From assembly GCA_012064415.1 (NCBI GenBank), contig SSNU01000020.1:33790-97789 (forward strand): a stretch of DNA of 64,000 bases. The letters run 5' to 3'. The stretch's first letter is position 1; the number at the start of each line of letters is the position of its first letter. Below the pieces are notes generated by a model, which searched no databases, was not told the origin of the DNA, and was given only the letters and a program-made list of their open reading frames with translations. A program made the translations under genes and the position numbers. This DNA comes from Gyrodactylus bullatarudis (taxonomy: Eukaryota > Platyhelminthes > Monogenea > Gyrodactylidea > Gyrodactylidae). This document shows positions 43,241 through 54,473 of this stretch, piece after piece.

Positions 43241-44446
43241 AATTTCAGAAAATGGTGAAATTTAGATATGTTGCTCAGAATTTTACGCTGATTACGAATA
43301 TACAAATATTTCTTATGGTATGTTGACTAATTTTTGAGATATACTTCATTAAAGTTTTTTTCAAAGTTTTGTTGTCAGGCAAACATTAGTTTGACATAAC
43401 TTCAATAGTTTATATGTTAATGAGCTGATTGAGATGTCATTCAATAGATAATTAAATTTACTTTAAAGTGGCAAATTTTGATATTCATCAGTTATACTCT
43501 TAAAAAGTTATGATCCATCAAAGACAAATTTAACAAAAAAAATTTAGTTTTTAAGTGCCCGTTTTTCGCTTTCAATTTCAATTTACATTTTTTGAGAGAT
43601 ATTAATCAAAGATAAAAATAGCAGAGATTAACAAACAATCTTTTAGCTTTGCAATGATATGTTAATCATACGTATGAGTTATTCCTTAGCTTAGCTAAAA
43701 TTGCAATCCATGTTTCCTAAAAGGGGTTTTGAGCTAACATTTCAAGTGCTTCTGTCTGGTTTGTAACACTTTAATTTGTTTTTTTTACTTAAAGGGTTTC
43801 TGTTATCATTGTTGGTTAAATCAAGGCATACTCTTATGAAATATCGTACATATAATGCTCATTTTATAAATTTAAACTCATTCTAGTTTGTCAAGACAGT
43901 TCATGTGTCATAATCCCAAGGATAAATTTTGCTGCGTATGTGGAAAGTTCTCCCTGAAGCCGGTTCATATTAATTCTATGCACATCGATTCCTATTTCAA
44001 TACTTATGGATTAGCAATACTGGTCGATAGCAATAAAGATTTCGCACCAAATTCAGTTTGTAAAGCGTGTCACAAATCTTTGAAGTGCTACAAATATTGT
44101 GTGGCGTACTAAAGTGATGACTTGGAGTTTACAAACTAATGATGTTTATGATTTTTATTTTTGCTTAGCCGAAATAAAAATTAAGACCATGAAATTTATA
44201 AAATCAGCATTATATGTACGATATTTCATAAGAGTATGCCTTGATTTAACCAACAATGATAACAGAAACCCTTTAAGTAAAAAAAACAAATTAAAGTGTT
44301 ACAAACCAGACAGAAGCACTTGAAATGTTAGCTCAAAACCCCTTTTAGGAAACATGGATTGCAATTTTTTCGGTGGTTAAGGTAACCACTGATGATGTGA
44401 AATACAGAATCAGCGTAAAATTCTGAGCAACATACCTAAATTTCAG
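43241..44446. mobile_element. Foldback element inserted in a PLE, carrying a zinc-finger ORF
   Basis: Outer inverted repeats: 43256-43294 (TGAAATTTAGATATGTTGCT...) and 44408-44446. Inner arms 43698-43873 and 44192-44367 pair over about 175 bp with few differences. A TGTGC on each side (43230-43234 region and just before 44452) may be a target duplication. Removing the insert restores the PLE reading frame TTLC/SAMLSFDV. The centre holds a 74-codon ORF. No transposase, so non-autonomous. Confidence 0.75.
43888..44112 (+). CDS. Small CxxC...CxxC zinc-finger-like ORF, function unknown
   Basis: 74 codons: CHNPKDKFCCVCGKFSLKPV at the start, then IDSYFNTYGLAILVDSNKDF and APNSVCKACHKSLKCYKY. The two CxxC pairs about 52 residues apart suggest a single zinc-binding unit. 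It looks like the first exon of a larger protein: the frame runs into the right arm and stops. Similar N-terminal 'FCxxCG ... PxxxCxxC' blocks occur in uncharacterised, transposon-associated arthropod proteins, from memory only. It is located exactly between the inverted arms of a foldback element, so captured cargo is the likely origin. Confidence 0.4.
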   Translation: MSRQFMCHNPKDKFCCVCGKFSLKPVHINSMHIDSYFNTYGLAILVDSNKDFAPNSVCKACHKSLKCYKYCVAY

Positions 44447-45415
44447 TATGTGCAGTGCAATGTTATCCTTCGATGTAGAGTCCTTATTCACCTATGTACC
44501 GTTGAAAGAAACAGTTGACTTCATTCGCGACTATGTGAAACAGAATCAATCCGAGTTCAAACTGGCAGCCAACTGGGTGAGAAAACTGCTCAACTTATTC
44601 TGCAAGAACGTTGTGTTCAGCTTCAACGAGGACTTAAATGTACAGAAAGACGGCGTTGCAATGGGCACCCCTTTGGGATCCCTGCTAGCTGACATATTCC
44701 TGACAAAACTCGAGATGACGTCATTAAAGCCAACTATCGATAAATTTGATCATTATTACCGTTATATGGATGATATCTTTATGATCGCTAATAAGAATCT
44801 TAATGTTGATACTTTACTAACAGAATTAAGTAAACAGAATGCACTATTAATCAGAATTTAATCATGTCCACGGAAAAATCAAGTTTACCATGGAGACAGA
44901 AAATTATAACAGTTTGCCTTTTCTCGACGTTAAGCTAACAAAGAACAAATACGGCTCAATCACAAGGCGTATACACCGGAAAAACACGTTCACGGGCAGG
45001 ATGCTGAATTTCAACTCGTTTCTACCCATGAAAGTAAAACGAGGACTAGTGACAGCCCTCGTGAAAAGAACCCGAAGGATAGTCTCAGAATCAACCTGGG
45101 AAGACGAGATGGAAAAACTGATCTGTATATTCCTCAACCACAACTACCCAATCGAACTGATCAACGATAGGCTCTCTCAGATGTACATCCCTAGGAAAAA
45201 GCCCAAAGAGAATGAAGGTGGAACTGTCTACATGAACCTACCTTTCAAAGGGGATAAGACATCAACACTAATTCAAAGAAAGATAAATGAAGTCTTTTCC
45301 CAAACCTACCCTGAAGGAACCTTACGAATGACCTTCCAGACTTCTAAAATGTTTACCAACAAGGCAAAAGACACGATTGATAAAACAAAGATAAGCCATG
45401 TAGTTTACAAGTTAA
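44447..45415 (+). pseudogene. PLE RT palm to linker (right half of a split PLE)
   Basis: AMLSFDVESLFTYVPLKETV (motif A), KDGVAMGTPLGSLLADIFLT (motif B), YRYMDDIFMIANK (catalytic YMDD). A stop/frame change near 44850, then MTENYNSLPFLDVKL-type sequence (44890 onward), GRMLNFNSFLPMKVKRGLVT, EDEMEKLICIFLNHNYPIEL and the linker YMNLPFKGDKTSTLIQRKIN, FSQTYPEGTLRM, ending KISHVVYKL. The GIY-YIG domain that should follow is missing; sequence after 45415 is unrelated. It is close to the copy at 22.66-23.68 kb. Confidence 0.85.
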
Positions 45416-45559
45416 AATCAGTAAATTCAAAGTATTTGTTCGTGTCTGTTTTATTTTGAAAGATTTCAACATCAGAAAAAGTTAGTTTGGCAAAAACTCC
45501 TGAGTGATCTTTACTTGGGTAAATATTTTATATATCAAATTCAAATAAGGTATTATTTG

Positions 45560-45800
45560 TTTAAATTAATATACAATCAAAGATGTTGTTTTGTCTATTG
45601 GGCATATTAATTATTTGGGATAATCCTAAATTAAATAAATATGATCCTAAATGAGTCTTGGGATGATTCCAGTCTTCATGGAAGATTGAGATCACCAAGT
45701 ATGATGAGTTCAGTCTCCATATATCTATCAATTGTATCATCAATATGACTTATTAGGATGAAGTCATCACTGGTTGTGTTATTAGGTATTCTGTAAACTA
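45560..45800 (-). pseudogene. LINE endonuclease fragment
   Basis: Minus strand reads IPNNTTSDDFILISHIDDTI, METELIILGDLNLP (GDxN motif) and, after a frame change, GLSQIINMPNRQNNIFDCIL, the strand following the GDxN site in EEP endonucleases (G-Q-x-N-x-P-T-R). Ends missing. It lies between the split PLE and the next inverted PLE end. Confidence 0.65.
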
Positions 45801-46140
45801 GGATTATATTTATTTTTTTGTGTCAGACAGTTTAATAACACAGTTTAGTAGCTCATTTCTGTTAATTGAAGTGCAATAAGATGATGTAAGGAATAAGATG
45901 AATAAGATGATACTGTCTTTTGTCATTTTCTTAGATAATGATTTGGTAGACATTTATCAATGAAAATTTAAACTTAATAAAAAATATTCAAAGCTTACTC
46001 TTCTTGTCTTTTAAACGATTCACAGTTAAGGTATTAGACATATGGCAAACTAGCAGTTTTTTCTCAAATATTTAGTGAGATTAATGGTTTCATTAATTTT
46101 TATTTCGATTTTGTATCTGTTTGTTAGGATTCCGAAAGTG
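45801..46140. other. AT-rich flank, nothing recognised
   Basis: No motif was seen between the LINE fragment and the PLE end at 46.14 kb. Confidence 0.4.
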
Positions 46141-46335
46141 TGAGGAATGAGCGCTTTATTTCAGGCATACTCATGAGCATCTTACATTCCAGATATATAA
46201 CAAAATACAAGGAAAATTGAAAAATTGATCTGATTGGCTCTCTTTAGTAGATGCTTGATATGGGATAATCTCTATATTTTCACACTGTAAATTGTTTTTT
46301 AGGTGCTTAGTATGATAATTGGTATTCCCACCCTG
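46141..46335 (-). repeat. Left PLE-type inverted end (46.1-50.8 kb composite)
   Basis: About 190 bp that are the reverse complement of 50526-50745. On the minus strand: CCACCCTGGGA-side, GGATAATTTC-like block, GAGCCAATCAGATCAA, AT run, GGAATG, CTCATGA (core G5 changed to C) and GCCTGAAATAAAGCGC. The hammerhead core and the extra complement (GGAAT against ATGCC) are both damaged, so the ribozyme is probably dead. Confidence 0.7.
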
Positions 46336-46515
46336 GGACCTTTCGAGCATAAATTGTATTTAAACATTCATCATAGTTATGGTACAAAATAAAGTGGAAG
46401 AAAAAATAAAAGTATTCACTAGAAATTGTCTCTAAATCACTTATTAAAAGGTATTGAAAATAGAAAGATGGCCCATTCGAATGAGAATATTTTTTTCTAT
46501 AGAAAACCCTTTTTA

Positions 46516-47807
46516 CTCGTACAAAAAGTTCATTCATATTTTTATAAATATAAATCTACAATATTTCATTAAATTTCAAAACGAAAAATTCACTTTTATC
46601 TTGTAAAATCTTCCCTACCAAGTACAACATTTAAGCACCTTTACGACATGGAAATATAAAAATTTTCTATTATTTCTTTAGGGATTGATTTCCACTCTTA
46701 ATTGATTCTTTCAACTAGTTCTTGCCTATTTGAACATACTCTTCCTTGGGAATAAAATTTTTGAGATAAAATTCCCCACAAGTTTTCAATCGGATTCAAG
46801 TCGGGGCTTCTAGCTGACCATGACAAAATCTGTATTTCATTATCATCAAACCATGTTTTGGTTGATGCTGATAGATGACACGGAGCACTATCTTGCTGGA
46901 ATATCATCTTGCACTTATGAATCTCCTCCTTAATGGGTAATAGCTGATCTTCAAGAAATTTTTGACATAAATTTGAATTAAGCTTCTCATCAATAACGAA
47001 AAGACTTCCAGTTCCTTGCTCTGTGATAAACTCCCAAACCATTACATTGTCTCCACCAAATCCTCGTTTGATTTTAGTAGGTCTTGGTAGAGAATTGCCA
47101 GTCCAACAAGAAGAAAGTTCATCAGGTCCATCCAAATTAAATTTTTTCTTATCTGAAAACATAATTTTACTCCAATCTTTGTTTTGGACAATTTTATCAT
47201 GAGCCCACTGGTATCTCGATTCCTTATCCTTGATAGTTAGATCAGGAACTATTTTTGGTCTTCCCCAATAGATATTAGGATTAGTTTTCAAATAATTTTG
47301 AATTGTTCTAATGCTGACACTCAATTTAAGCTCATCTTTTATTTGAGAATCTGTTGCTTTTTTCTTGAGGGCTAGATTGACCGTTTTCTTAATCAGGCAA
47401 TTGGGTATTGATCTCATTCGGCCTCGCTTTTTTTTTTTCGATTAAGCTTTTATTGTTTGACTAAAAAAAATATTAAAAGTTCTACATGAGCATCCGATTA
47501 TTTTAGCTATTTTCCGATTGCTTGAGCCATTTTGATTCAACTTGTTGACAAAAGCTCTATCACAGCCTCTTAGTTTCGAAAATTTGGATTTATTAACGAA
47601 CATTTATGACATTTATCTTTGGTTTATTGGCGATAATGTATTTACATGTACTGTATGAAAGATACAACGAAAATTCAGAATTTCAGTCTAATTCTAAATG
47701 AGAAAAAAAGTGATTGAAAGTGAATACTATTAATTTTTCGTTTTGAAAATTTAAAGAAATATTGTAAATTTATATTTATAAAAATATGAATGAACTTTTT
47801 GTACGAG
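46516..47807 (-). mobile_element. Full-length Tc1/mariner element with 75-bp TIRs
   Basis: TA at 46514-46515 and 47808-47809. Terminal repeats begin CTCGTACAAAAAGTTCATTC and extend about 75 bp to TTTCAAAACGAAAAA on both sides with few mismatches. Total length about 1.29 kb, usual for Tc1. It encodes one transposase on the minus strand and sits inside the PLE-ended composite. Confidence 0.85.
46640..47603 (-). pseudogene. Tc1-type transposase (DD34E), lightly broken
   Basis: Starts MFVNKSKFSKLRGCDRAFVN at 47603. The first HTH NGSSNRKIAKIIGCSCRTFN is followed by a stop and a shift at a run of eleven A, then RGRMRSIPNC, the second HTH KATDSQIKDELKLSVSIRTI, IYWGRPK and the catalytic domain: SKIMFSDKKKFNLDGPDELS (first D), IFQQDSAPCHLSAS (second D) and RSPDLNPIENLWGIL (E). 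The D-to-E spacing is 34 residues, the DD34E signature. Stops near 46696 and 46630 break the last 30 residues (PKEIIENFYISMS, CLNVVLG). All catalytic residues remain, so the element is young but inactive as read. Confidence 0.85.
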
Positions 47808-47883
47808 TATTATTTTCAAAATAATACATTATAATTATAAGAATTAGACGATATAACAGAAAAATTATAAATTTAAATAGTTT

Positions 47884-50480
47884 TCAGAACAAAAATTGCC
47901 GAAGGCCACCAGGCTTCAAACTCAGGCCAAGAGTTAATCAAATCGTTAATGAATCTGAAAATAAAAGTCTATCACCCTATGTCAGCGTTGAGCCCATCCG
48001 GGTGTTAGTGGATTCAGGATCCATGGTCACGGCTGTACCAATGTCTGTTCTAAGTGAAGAAAATAAAAGCAAAGTGGTTCCTAAGAAGTTTTTGTGGTGG
48101 AAAAGTGAGGGTGGCCGGGGTCAGTCCTATGGCGATTATTCGAAGCAGTTCGGAGCAGGCCGTCACATATGTGCTTGTGATTGATGGCCCGGTAGAGGCG
48201 GTCCTGGGTGTGAGAATGTGTGAGGAATTGCGCCTGATTACATTTGCTTAAGAAATCAACCAAGTTAAATCAGAATCAGCTAGTATGGTTACCTCGTTTA
48301 GACTGAGAAATGATGTGCCGAAGCTAGGCTTGGTGTATGCAGCCAGGACAGTGGGTTTTTCCATGAAGCAGTTAGTGGAAGATGAATTAGAATACCTAAG
48401 CAGCAAAGGATTAATATATCGGGTCAATAATCCAGAGATGGCGGCTCCAGTGGTGCCAGTGATAAAGAAGGCCGGCAGTTCCAGGCCCATAAGACTTTGT
48501 GGTGATTAGTAATCACTGATTACTCATTGACGGCAAACAAATTGATAGATAATCCTACAAAATGCCAACAGTGAACGAGATACTTTATGAGTAGAGTGAG
48601 GCGAATATCTATTCAGTGCTCGATTTGAAGGATGCTTACTTGCAAGTGAGACTTGATAAGGCCAGCCAAGCATTGACAACGATAGTTGCCCACAAGGGTT
48701 ATTTTGCTTATAAGACCCTTCAATTCGGAATTTCAGTGGCCCACTTATATTTCAGGAGATTATGGATCGTTTGTTCGATGACCTTAGAGGAGTAGTTACC
48801 TACCAAGATGACGTGATTATTGGAGCTAAGTCGGAGCAGCAACACAGGTACGTTCTGAACGAAGTGAGAATTAGGCTAAGATCACACGGTTTTGTGAAGA
48901 ACAAGCTAAAGTCATAAATTGGAAAGTCGAGTGTGGTGTATTTGGGTTTCGTATGGAGCAGAGGCAAACTTTTCCCAGACCCTGAAAAGGTGAAGACGTT
49001 CGAGGCCCTTAAGGTCCCATCTAATGTCGATGAGTTGAATTCAGTTTTTGCCATGCTGAGACATTAAGACCAATTCTGCCCAAATTTCTCGGCTATTGCA
49101 AAGCCGCTGTATCAGCTAACGCGCAAGGATGAGGTGTGAAAATGGAGCGAGGATCACACGAGACGTTTCAGACTGTTGATCAATACGATGAAGGATAAGG
49201 TGCTGGTTCATTATGATGTTTTAAAACCTTTGTATCTTACTAGTGACGCATCGGAAGCCGGTTTCGGGTATATACTCAGTCATGATCCAGATATGATGTC
49301 TGAAGCAGAGTAGCGTCAAAAGCAGAAGAGTCATATTCCGTTCCCGAAAGAGCGTCACTGGCCATAGTAGAAGGATTGAAGTATTTTCACAACTATGTCT
49401 TTGGCAGAAAAGTCACAATCAGAACCGATCATCAAATTCTCAAGGATTTTTTTGCGGCAAAAAACTGGAGCAAGGTGGTCAGCATGAGGCTCACGAGATG
49501 GATATTGATTTTAATGAGCTACGACTGTGAAATTTTGTATGTTGAAGAAAAGCTGATCGTGGTCGCGGATGCTTTCTCACGTTCGGCTATAAACCGAACG
49601 GTTGATAGAAAAGAGGTGGATTTTGCAGCGGTGCACCAAGTGATTCCGAAATATGATGAGCTACTAAAGCAGTTTATGGAAGTCAAAGACGCTGTTATTG
49701 AAAAAGTCAAAAGCCTGGTAGTAAAAGGGTGGCCGATAAAGTGCTCAGAGGAACTGCACAAGTACAAGAGGGTCGCTGAAAACCTGATGGTTCAGGATGG
49801 CCTACTTTATTATGCACACAGGGTGGTGTTTCCCGGGTCACTCAGCAAGAAGTTGTTGCAGGTGGTACGTGAGGTTGGACACCCGGGCAGCGACAAAATG
49901 ATTAGAATGCTCAGGCAGTTTGCATGGTGGCCGGGTCTAGATCGTGAAGTGGCGGCTTTTGTCAGTTCGTGCGAGGTCTGTATGAGGCAAGGTATTACGA
50001 GAAGAAAGTTTGCTTGATTTCCCGAGCAGAGGCAGAAAGTCGATTGGAGAGTGCATTGTGATATGGCGCATTTCGAACGACACAATTTCCTGGTCACAGT
50101 CGATGCGTACTCGAATTTCATCTGGGTTGACATCTTAAAGAGTATGGAATCGTGTGAAGTAATAAAAGTCCTTAAAATGTTCAGGCTGGGATATGGAAAC
50201 CCGATGAAAGTCGTGACAGATAATGACACCAATTTCGCTAGTGCGGCTTGCAAAGAGTTCATGGCTGAAAGAAACATAGCACACGAGAGAAGCCCGCCTG
50301 GACACCATGAATCAAATGGTCAAGCGGAAGTGGCCGTGCGGATCTTCAAGGTCTTCATGAGCAAATTGTTATCAGAGACGAGTGTTCCAATTTCGGAAGG
50401 CGTTGAATCTTTCATTGGTTATCATAACTGGACGTCGGGGTGTCAAGGTGCGGGGCCTTTAAACATAGATATAATTTAAA
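47884..50480 (+). pseudogene. Ty3/Gypsy pol relic: PR, RT, RNase H, integrase
   Basis: Ordered domains on the plus strand. Protease PIRVLVDSGSMVTAVPMSVL (DSGS). RT from 48285: MKQLVEDELEYLSSKGLIYR, VPVIKKAGSSRPIRLCGD, SVLDLKDAYLQVRLDK (motif A), VVTYQDDVIIGAKS (YQDD active site). RNase H: YLTSDASEAGFGYIL and VTIRTDHQILKDFF. Integrase zinc finger: VGHPGSDKMIRM, FAWWPGLDREVA and CEVCMRQG. Integrase core: HCDMAHFERHNFLVTVDAYS, VTDNDTNFASAACKEF, ESNGQAEVAVRIFK (DDE). Stops lie at about 48510, 48590, 48915, 49065, 49138, 49311 and 50018. No gag zinc knuckle and no LTR could be found, so both ends are lost. It follows the Tc1 element and ends at the right PLE-type arm. Confidence 0.85.
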
Positions 50481-50525
50481 GTCACTTTTGAATGATCTGT
50501 AAAAAATGAGTAAACTCCAAAACAG

Positions 50526-50755
50526 TGGGAATACCAATTACCATATGAAGCACCCAAAAAATCAATTTGAAGTGTGATAATATAGAAATTATCCCATCAC
50601 TAAACATCTACTAAAAAGAGAGCCAATCAGATCAAATTTTCAATTTTCCTTGTATTTTGTTCGATAAACCTGGTATGTAAAGGGCTGATGACTCATTAGT
50701 GATGAGTATGCCTGAAATAAAGCACTTATTCACTTTTGGCATCGTTTTTACTTAT
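50526..50755 (+). repeat. Right PLE-type inverted end with altered hammerhead
   Basis: Pairs with 46141-46335. GAGAGCCAATCAGATCAAAT, AT run, GGTATG, AAGGG then CTGATGA (50685-50691), followed by an extra hairpin CTCAT-TAGTG-ATGAG before GTATGCCT and GAAA. The added hairpin sits where stem II should be. Stem III is AUAA/UUAU with loop AGCAC; stem I GGG against CAC is poor. The tail GGCATCGTTTTTAC matches the other PLE ends. Confidence 0.65.
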
Positions 50756-50759
50756 CATT

Positions 50760-52365
50760 TTTATTTCATTTTGTACATTTTTACAATACAAGTTTAAGTC
50801 ATTCAATTTTTTTAATACTCTTATTTATTCGATGTAGTGAGGTGAGGAATCATTTTTGTTCCAAAATCAGTAATATTTTTATCTCACTGCTATATTGAAA
50901 TGATCATGATTGTAAACATATCTTATTCAGTAATTACTCGATAAAAGGTGTAAAAAGAGATTTAAACGATCGATTTTGAATTTCTATAAATCTTTAATAG
51001 CGAAAAATGATGTTTCCTCTGATCAATATAGTAATGAAATATAAAGGATTTCTTGAATATATGTTTAAACATACTCAAATCCTCTTGAATAAAATTATTT
51101 TAAATCACTTCATTTTTGATTAGAATGAAACTTAGTATCAAAGGCGATCATTGATAGACATAGAGGAAAATTTCTCATTATAGAAATGCAAAATCTGGGA
51201 TTTTATTTAATAATTGGGCATTCCATTAGATATTTATTTAGATTCGAGAGAATTTTAATTTTTACTCGTTTCTAGACTCAAAAGGAAGATTAGAGATCAA
51301 ACAAATTATAAGGGATTTATGTTTTCTCTTCGAATCAATCCCGAACTTTAATTATTAGTTTTACATTTTAAGTTATTCTGCCCTTCCATCGGTTCAAAGG
51401 AGAAAGGAGGTGTGATTTGGTAATCTTGTTTCCAGGCTATCTTCCTGTAATGGGTGAAATGTCCGTTTTGAGGTCTTTGTTACACTTAAGATTTTTAAAG
51501 AAAATAGGAAATTATTTTCACTATCTCATGGTCAACTTTAATTGATCATAAATTAGTTAGTTTTATCCGAAATATTCGGCTTATTGTTGAGTTTTGATCA
51601 AGATATAGTATTTGAAAAATCAACTGAAAGTAAATTCTGAGGTTGAACTTGTTTATTACTATCTCTACTTTCAAGCGATGAAAAAATTAGCTTCGAGGTT
51701 AGAGAGACGAGGGGACATCTATATCTGAGCTACAAGTGTATTCTAGCATAAACAAATTATCATGAAAAAATATTTAGCGATATAGAAGAAGGATAATAAT
51801 TATTTTGTCTCAAGAAAAAAGGAAATATTTTTATTACACTTTAGGCAATTCACTGGTATATTGATTTGGCATATACCGTATATGTTAACAGGCATTTACC
51901 GAAAAGAGGCAGAGAGGTACAATATTTTCGTTACACTCTAGTCGTCCAAAGTGTAATGAATTACACTTAAAGTTTTCGTTAAACATTAGGCACAACAGAT
52001 ATGATGAGACATACTGCTACAATTATACTTCACTTGATAATTATTATTATAATTTTGCTACATTTGATAAAGCTAAAACTGTCTAGTACACGATAGTTGT
52101 TTACAATCCACATCGAGAGTCCTGAGGCTGCAATTTATATTTTCATGTTACTTTCTGAATGGAATTCGATAAAATAAATTTATTGTAATATTTGCAAAAT
52201 CTTGCTGAGTGTATTCTACTTACTGGAAATTTCTATTCATAATTATATGAAAATATTAGTTTTCTCGAATCCTTATTTTTGACAACCTTATCTCTAACTT
52301 CGCCCAGATCCTGAGCCAACTCTATGAGAAATGGAATTGCAAATAGGATAATGCAAATAGAGCAA
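50760..52365. other. AT-rich stretch with a short dispersed repeat
   Basis: 51895-52010 holds GGCAGAGAGGTACAATATTT and ACACTCTAGTCGTCCAAAGT with AAGTGTAATGAATTACACTT, echoing both the promoter module family and, inverted, 12.5 kb. The remainder has no supported content; the minus ORF at 52233-52469 overlaps the repeat arm and is not a gene. Confidence 0.4.
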
Positions 52366-52521
52366 ATTTCACACATGATGACTCGAGATAAATTAAATTT
52401 TTCATGGAGGTTTCGATACCTCTCTGCCCCAAAATTCCGACTAATCAACGCTGAGCACTCATTAGCCAATAAGGAATAAGCAGTTTTTCACCTCATCCTC
52501 AATTCTTTAAACCTTCTTAAA
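52366..52521 (-). repeat. Left arm of the 52.4-58.4 kb inverted pair
   Basis: About 156 bp, reverse complement of 58219-58378. Minus strand: TTAAGAAGGTTTAAAGAATT, CTTATTCCTTATTGGCTAAT, CTGAGC, TTAGTCGGAATTTTGGGGCA, GAGAGGTATCGAAACC and GAGTCATCATGTGTGAAAT. The TATA box here is changed to TATCGA. Confidence 0.7.
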
Positions 52522-52856
52522 ATCAATATCCTTTAGCTTGGTTTTGCTCTTTATATATCATTCGAAAGAGAATTTTCTCGTCTTTTCAATGCATCGACAA
52601 AAAATTGTCTAGGGTGGATTATAACAAAGATAAAATAAATCTGTTATTTCAACTTTTTACATAAAGAGACTTACACCATACGATAGAGCATAAAATTTTA
52701 TGCATTATTTCAAAAATCAAATTATAATCACAAGATTTGCCAGAATAGTTTGAGAAACAAAATTTGAACCAAAAAATCGATATTGAAAAATATCATCCTA
52801 AAATCTCAATCTAACCAAAACTGATAGACCGAATTCTGGAACCCCTCCCCTCTGGT
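52522..52856. repeat. Repeat flank between inverted arm and LTR
   Basis: Continues the dispersed repeat (GAGAATTTTCTCGTCTTTTC, GCATCGACAAAAAATTGTC) shared with 38.1 kb, then AT-rich sequence up to the LTR. No gene. Confidence 0.5.
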
Positions 52857-53413
52857 GTTTTAAGTCAAAGGTTAAAATAAAATTTCTAATGTGTGAAATT
52901 TCCCACTACATAACGTCATGACTCATAATCACTAAATGTATTTGTATTATAATCTGTGTACTAAATCTTTAGTATGCTTTTTATTATTATGATTGTGAAC
53001 TCTTAACTCGGTGGTCGAAGAGTCTTTATGACTGGACATTGAAGTCCTTGTGTTGAGGGGATTTAAATCCTCGAATGCTGAGAGTGCCTCAGCTTGTGAT
53101 ACTCTTGAACGAGTGATATTGTGAGGGGGCAATGGCCCGCCATCACGCTGTGTAGTTTTACCGTTTCTAAGAACGGCTGCGAATTGAGGCTCGTCATCAG
53201 AGGAAAATGATGTCTCGCCAGCGTTTGTGGAGGATGTAACCTCTAGCTCTTCTCTTAATCTATCTAGGTCAGACATTGAGACGTGTATCGTTTGTAATGT
53301 GTGTATTTTTTAATAATAATCATATGGAATAAAGTTAAACAAATAGGAATACAATTATAAATTAATTATTTGTTTGTTTGAAGTTTTGTGGGAATTTAAT
53401 GATAATTCACTAC
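52857..53413 (-). repeat. Gypsy 3' LTR
   Basis: Same sequence as 57566-58123 apart from a one-base length difference near 53000. The polypurine tract precedes it. Confidence 0.8.
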
Positions 53414-53619
53414 CTTCCCCCTGTTTTGTTGAAGATAGGATATCTTCAGGTTGTATAACTATTTGCGTATTTTGAGTTGGCTCTTCTTGCTCTTTTCGAT
53501 TTTCTTGTCATCTTATTTTCATTTGTCTTTTCATCGATGATTTCCTGTAACTGTTGAGCCAATTATTTATTTCATTATTGTTGTTTTCTTCCTTATTTTT
53601 GTCTGTGTCTAAAGGTTGT

Positions 53620-54069
53620 TCATCGTCTAAATTGATCAATTTTTTGCATTCTTGCAGGTTTGATTCTGTCTTTTGATATTTTTTCGATTTTTCCTCTCTT
53701 TTTTACGAATACATGTTTTTCGGTCATTTTTACTACTTCGAAAGCTCCATAATATCTTTGATATTTTTTAAGTCCTGGGTTCTCAACTCTTACATATACC
53801 ATTTTTGCGTTGTCCAGTGATTTGGGTACATATGTTTTGTTTGGAAGTTTCCTTTTTACGATAAATTCGTCTGTGTTGATTTTTGCTAATGTTTCCAATA
53901 ATTGTTTTGTTTCGTCACATAAGTTTTCTGATATCTCCTGATTGAGAATGATGTCGTTTGGGAGGGCAAGGTTCATACCATAAACCCTCTCGTGTGGTGA
54001 TATTCCGTTATAACGAGTAAAATATTCACGTAAATTTTCATAAACGTCCGAGAATCCTCTAAAGTTCAT
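53620..54069 (-). pseudogene. Gypsy integrase C-terminal part
   Basis: Minus strand: YENLREYFTRYNGISPHERV, YGMNLALPNDIILNQEISEN, KTYVPKSLDNAKMVYVRVEN, YQRYYGAFEVVKMTEKHVFV and ISKDRIKPARM. This matches the integrase tail ('ISPHE..YG...LP.D', then an SH3-like barrel and R-x-K-P-A). It should follow directly after the part ending at 54474; the sequence between is an insert. The last residues lie about 200 bp before the polypurine tract. Confidence 0.75.
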
Positions 54070-54074
54070 AATTC

Positions 54075-54470
54075 AAAATTCAATAGTAGGAAGAGAATAT
54101 ATTAAATCACTAGATGTACATTTCTAAAAGGATCATCAGTAGTGTCACTTTTAAAATGATATAATTTAAAAAGGTCAATGAATATAATAATTTACAAATT
54201 CTCAAAGAAATAGTAAAAGAAGGAAAATAAATAGAATAAAATATGAGCTGAAAAAACACCAAAACTCTCCAATAAATAGCAGAAATGGAGAGAAAAGTGA
54301 AAAAGCTCATATCGGCCAGGGTAGTTGAAGATTGTATGAATAATTTTTCTGAACGCATAGATTTGGTTTGTATAAGTTAATAAAGAATTTCTCTTTGACC
54401 CATAAATCTATGCTATCGTCTCCAGGTGTTATAAGGTGTAGCATTATACCATAATACTATGTCATCAATA
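54075..54470. mobile_element. 0.4-kb insert in the Gypsy integrase
   Basis: Interrupts the integrase frame. Its right part (TTGGTTTGTATAAGTTAATA, GAATTTCTCTTTGACCC) resembles 21235-21295, so it is likely a copy of a dispersed repeat. No coding content; ends not defined to the base. Confidence 0.5.
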
Positions 54471-54473
54471 ATA

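Noticed and set aside
44388..44425. Another hammerhead at CTGATGATGTGAAATACAG
   Set aside because: Only 3 nt separate CTGATGA and GAAA, stem III and stem I partners are not found, and it lies in a different repeat family.
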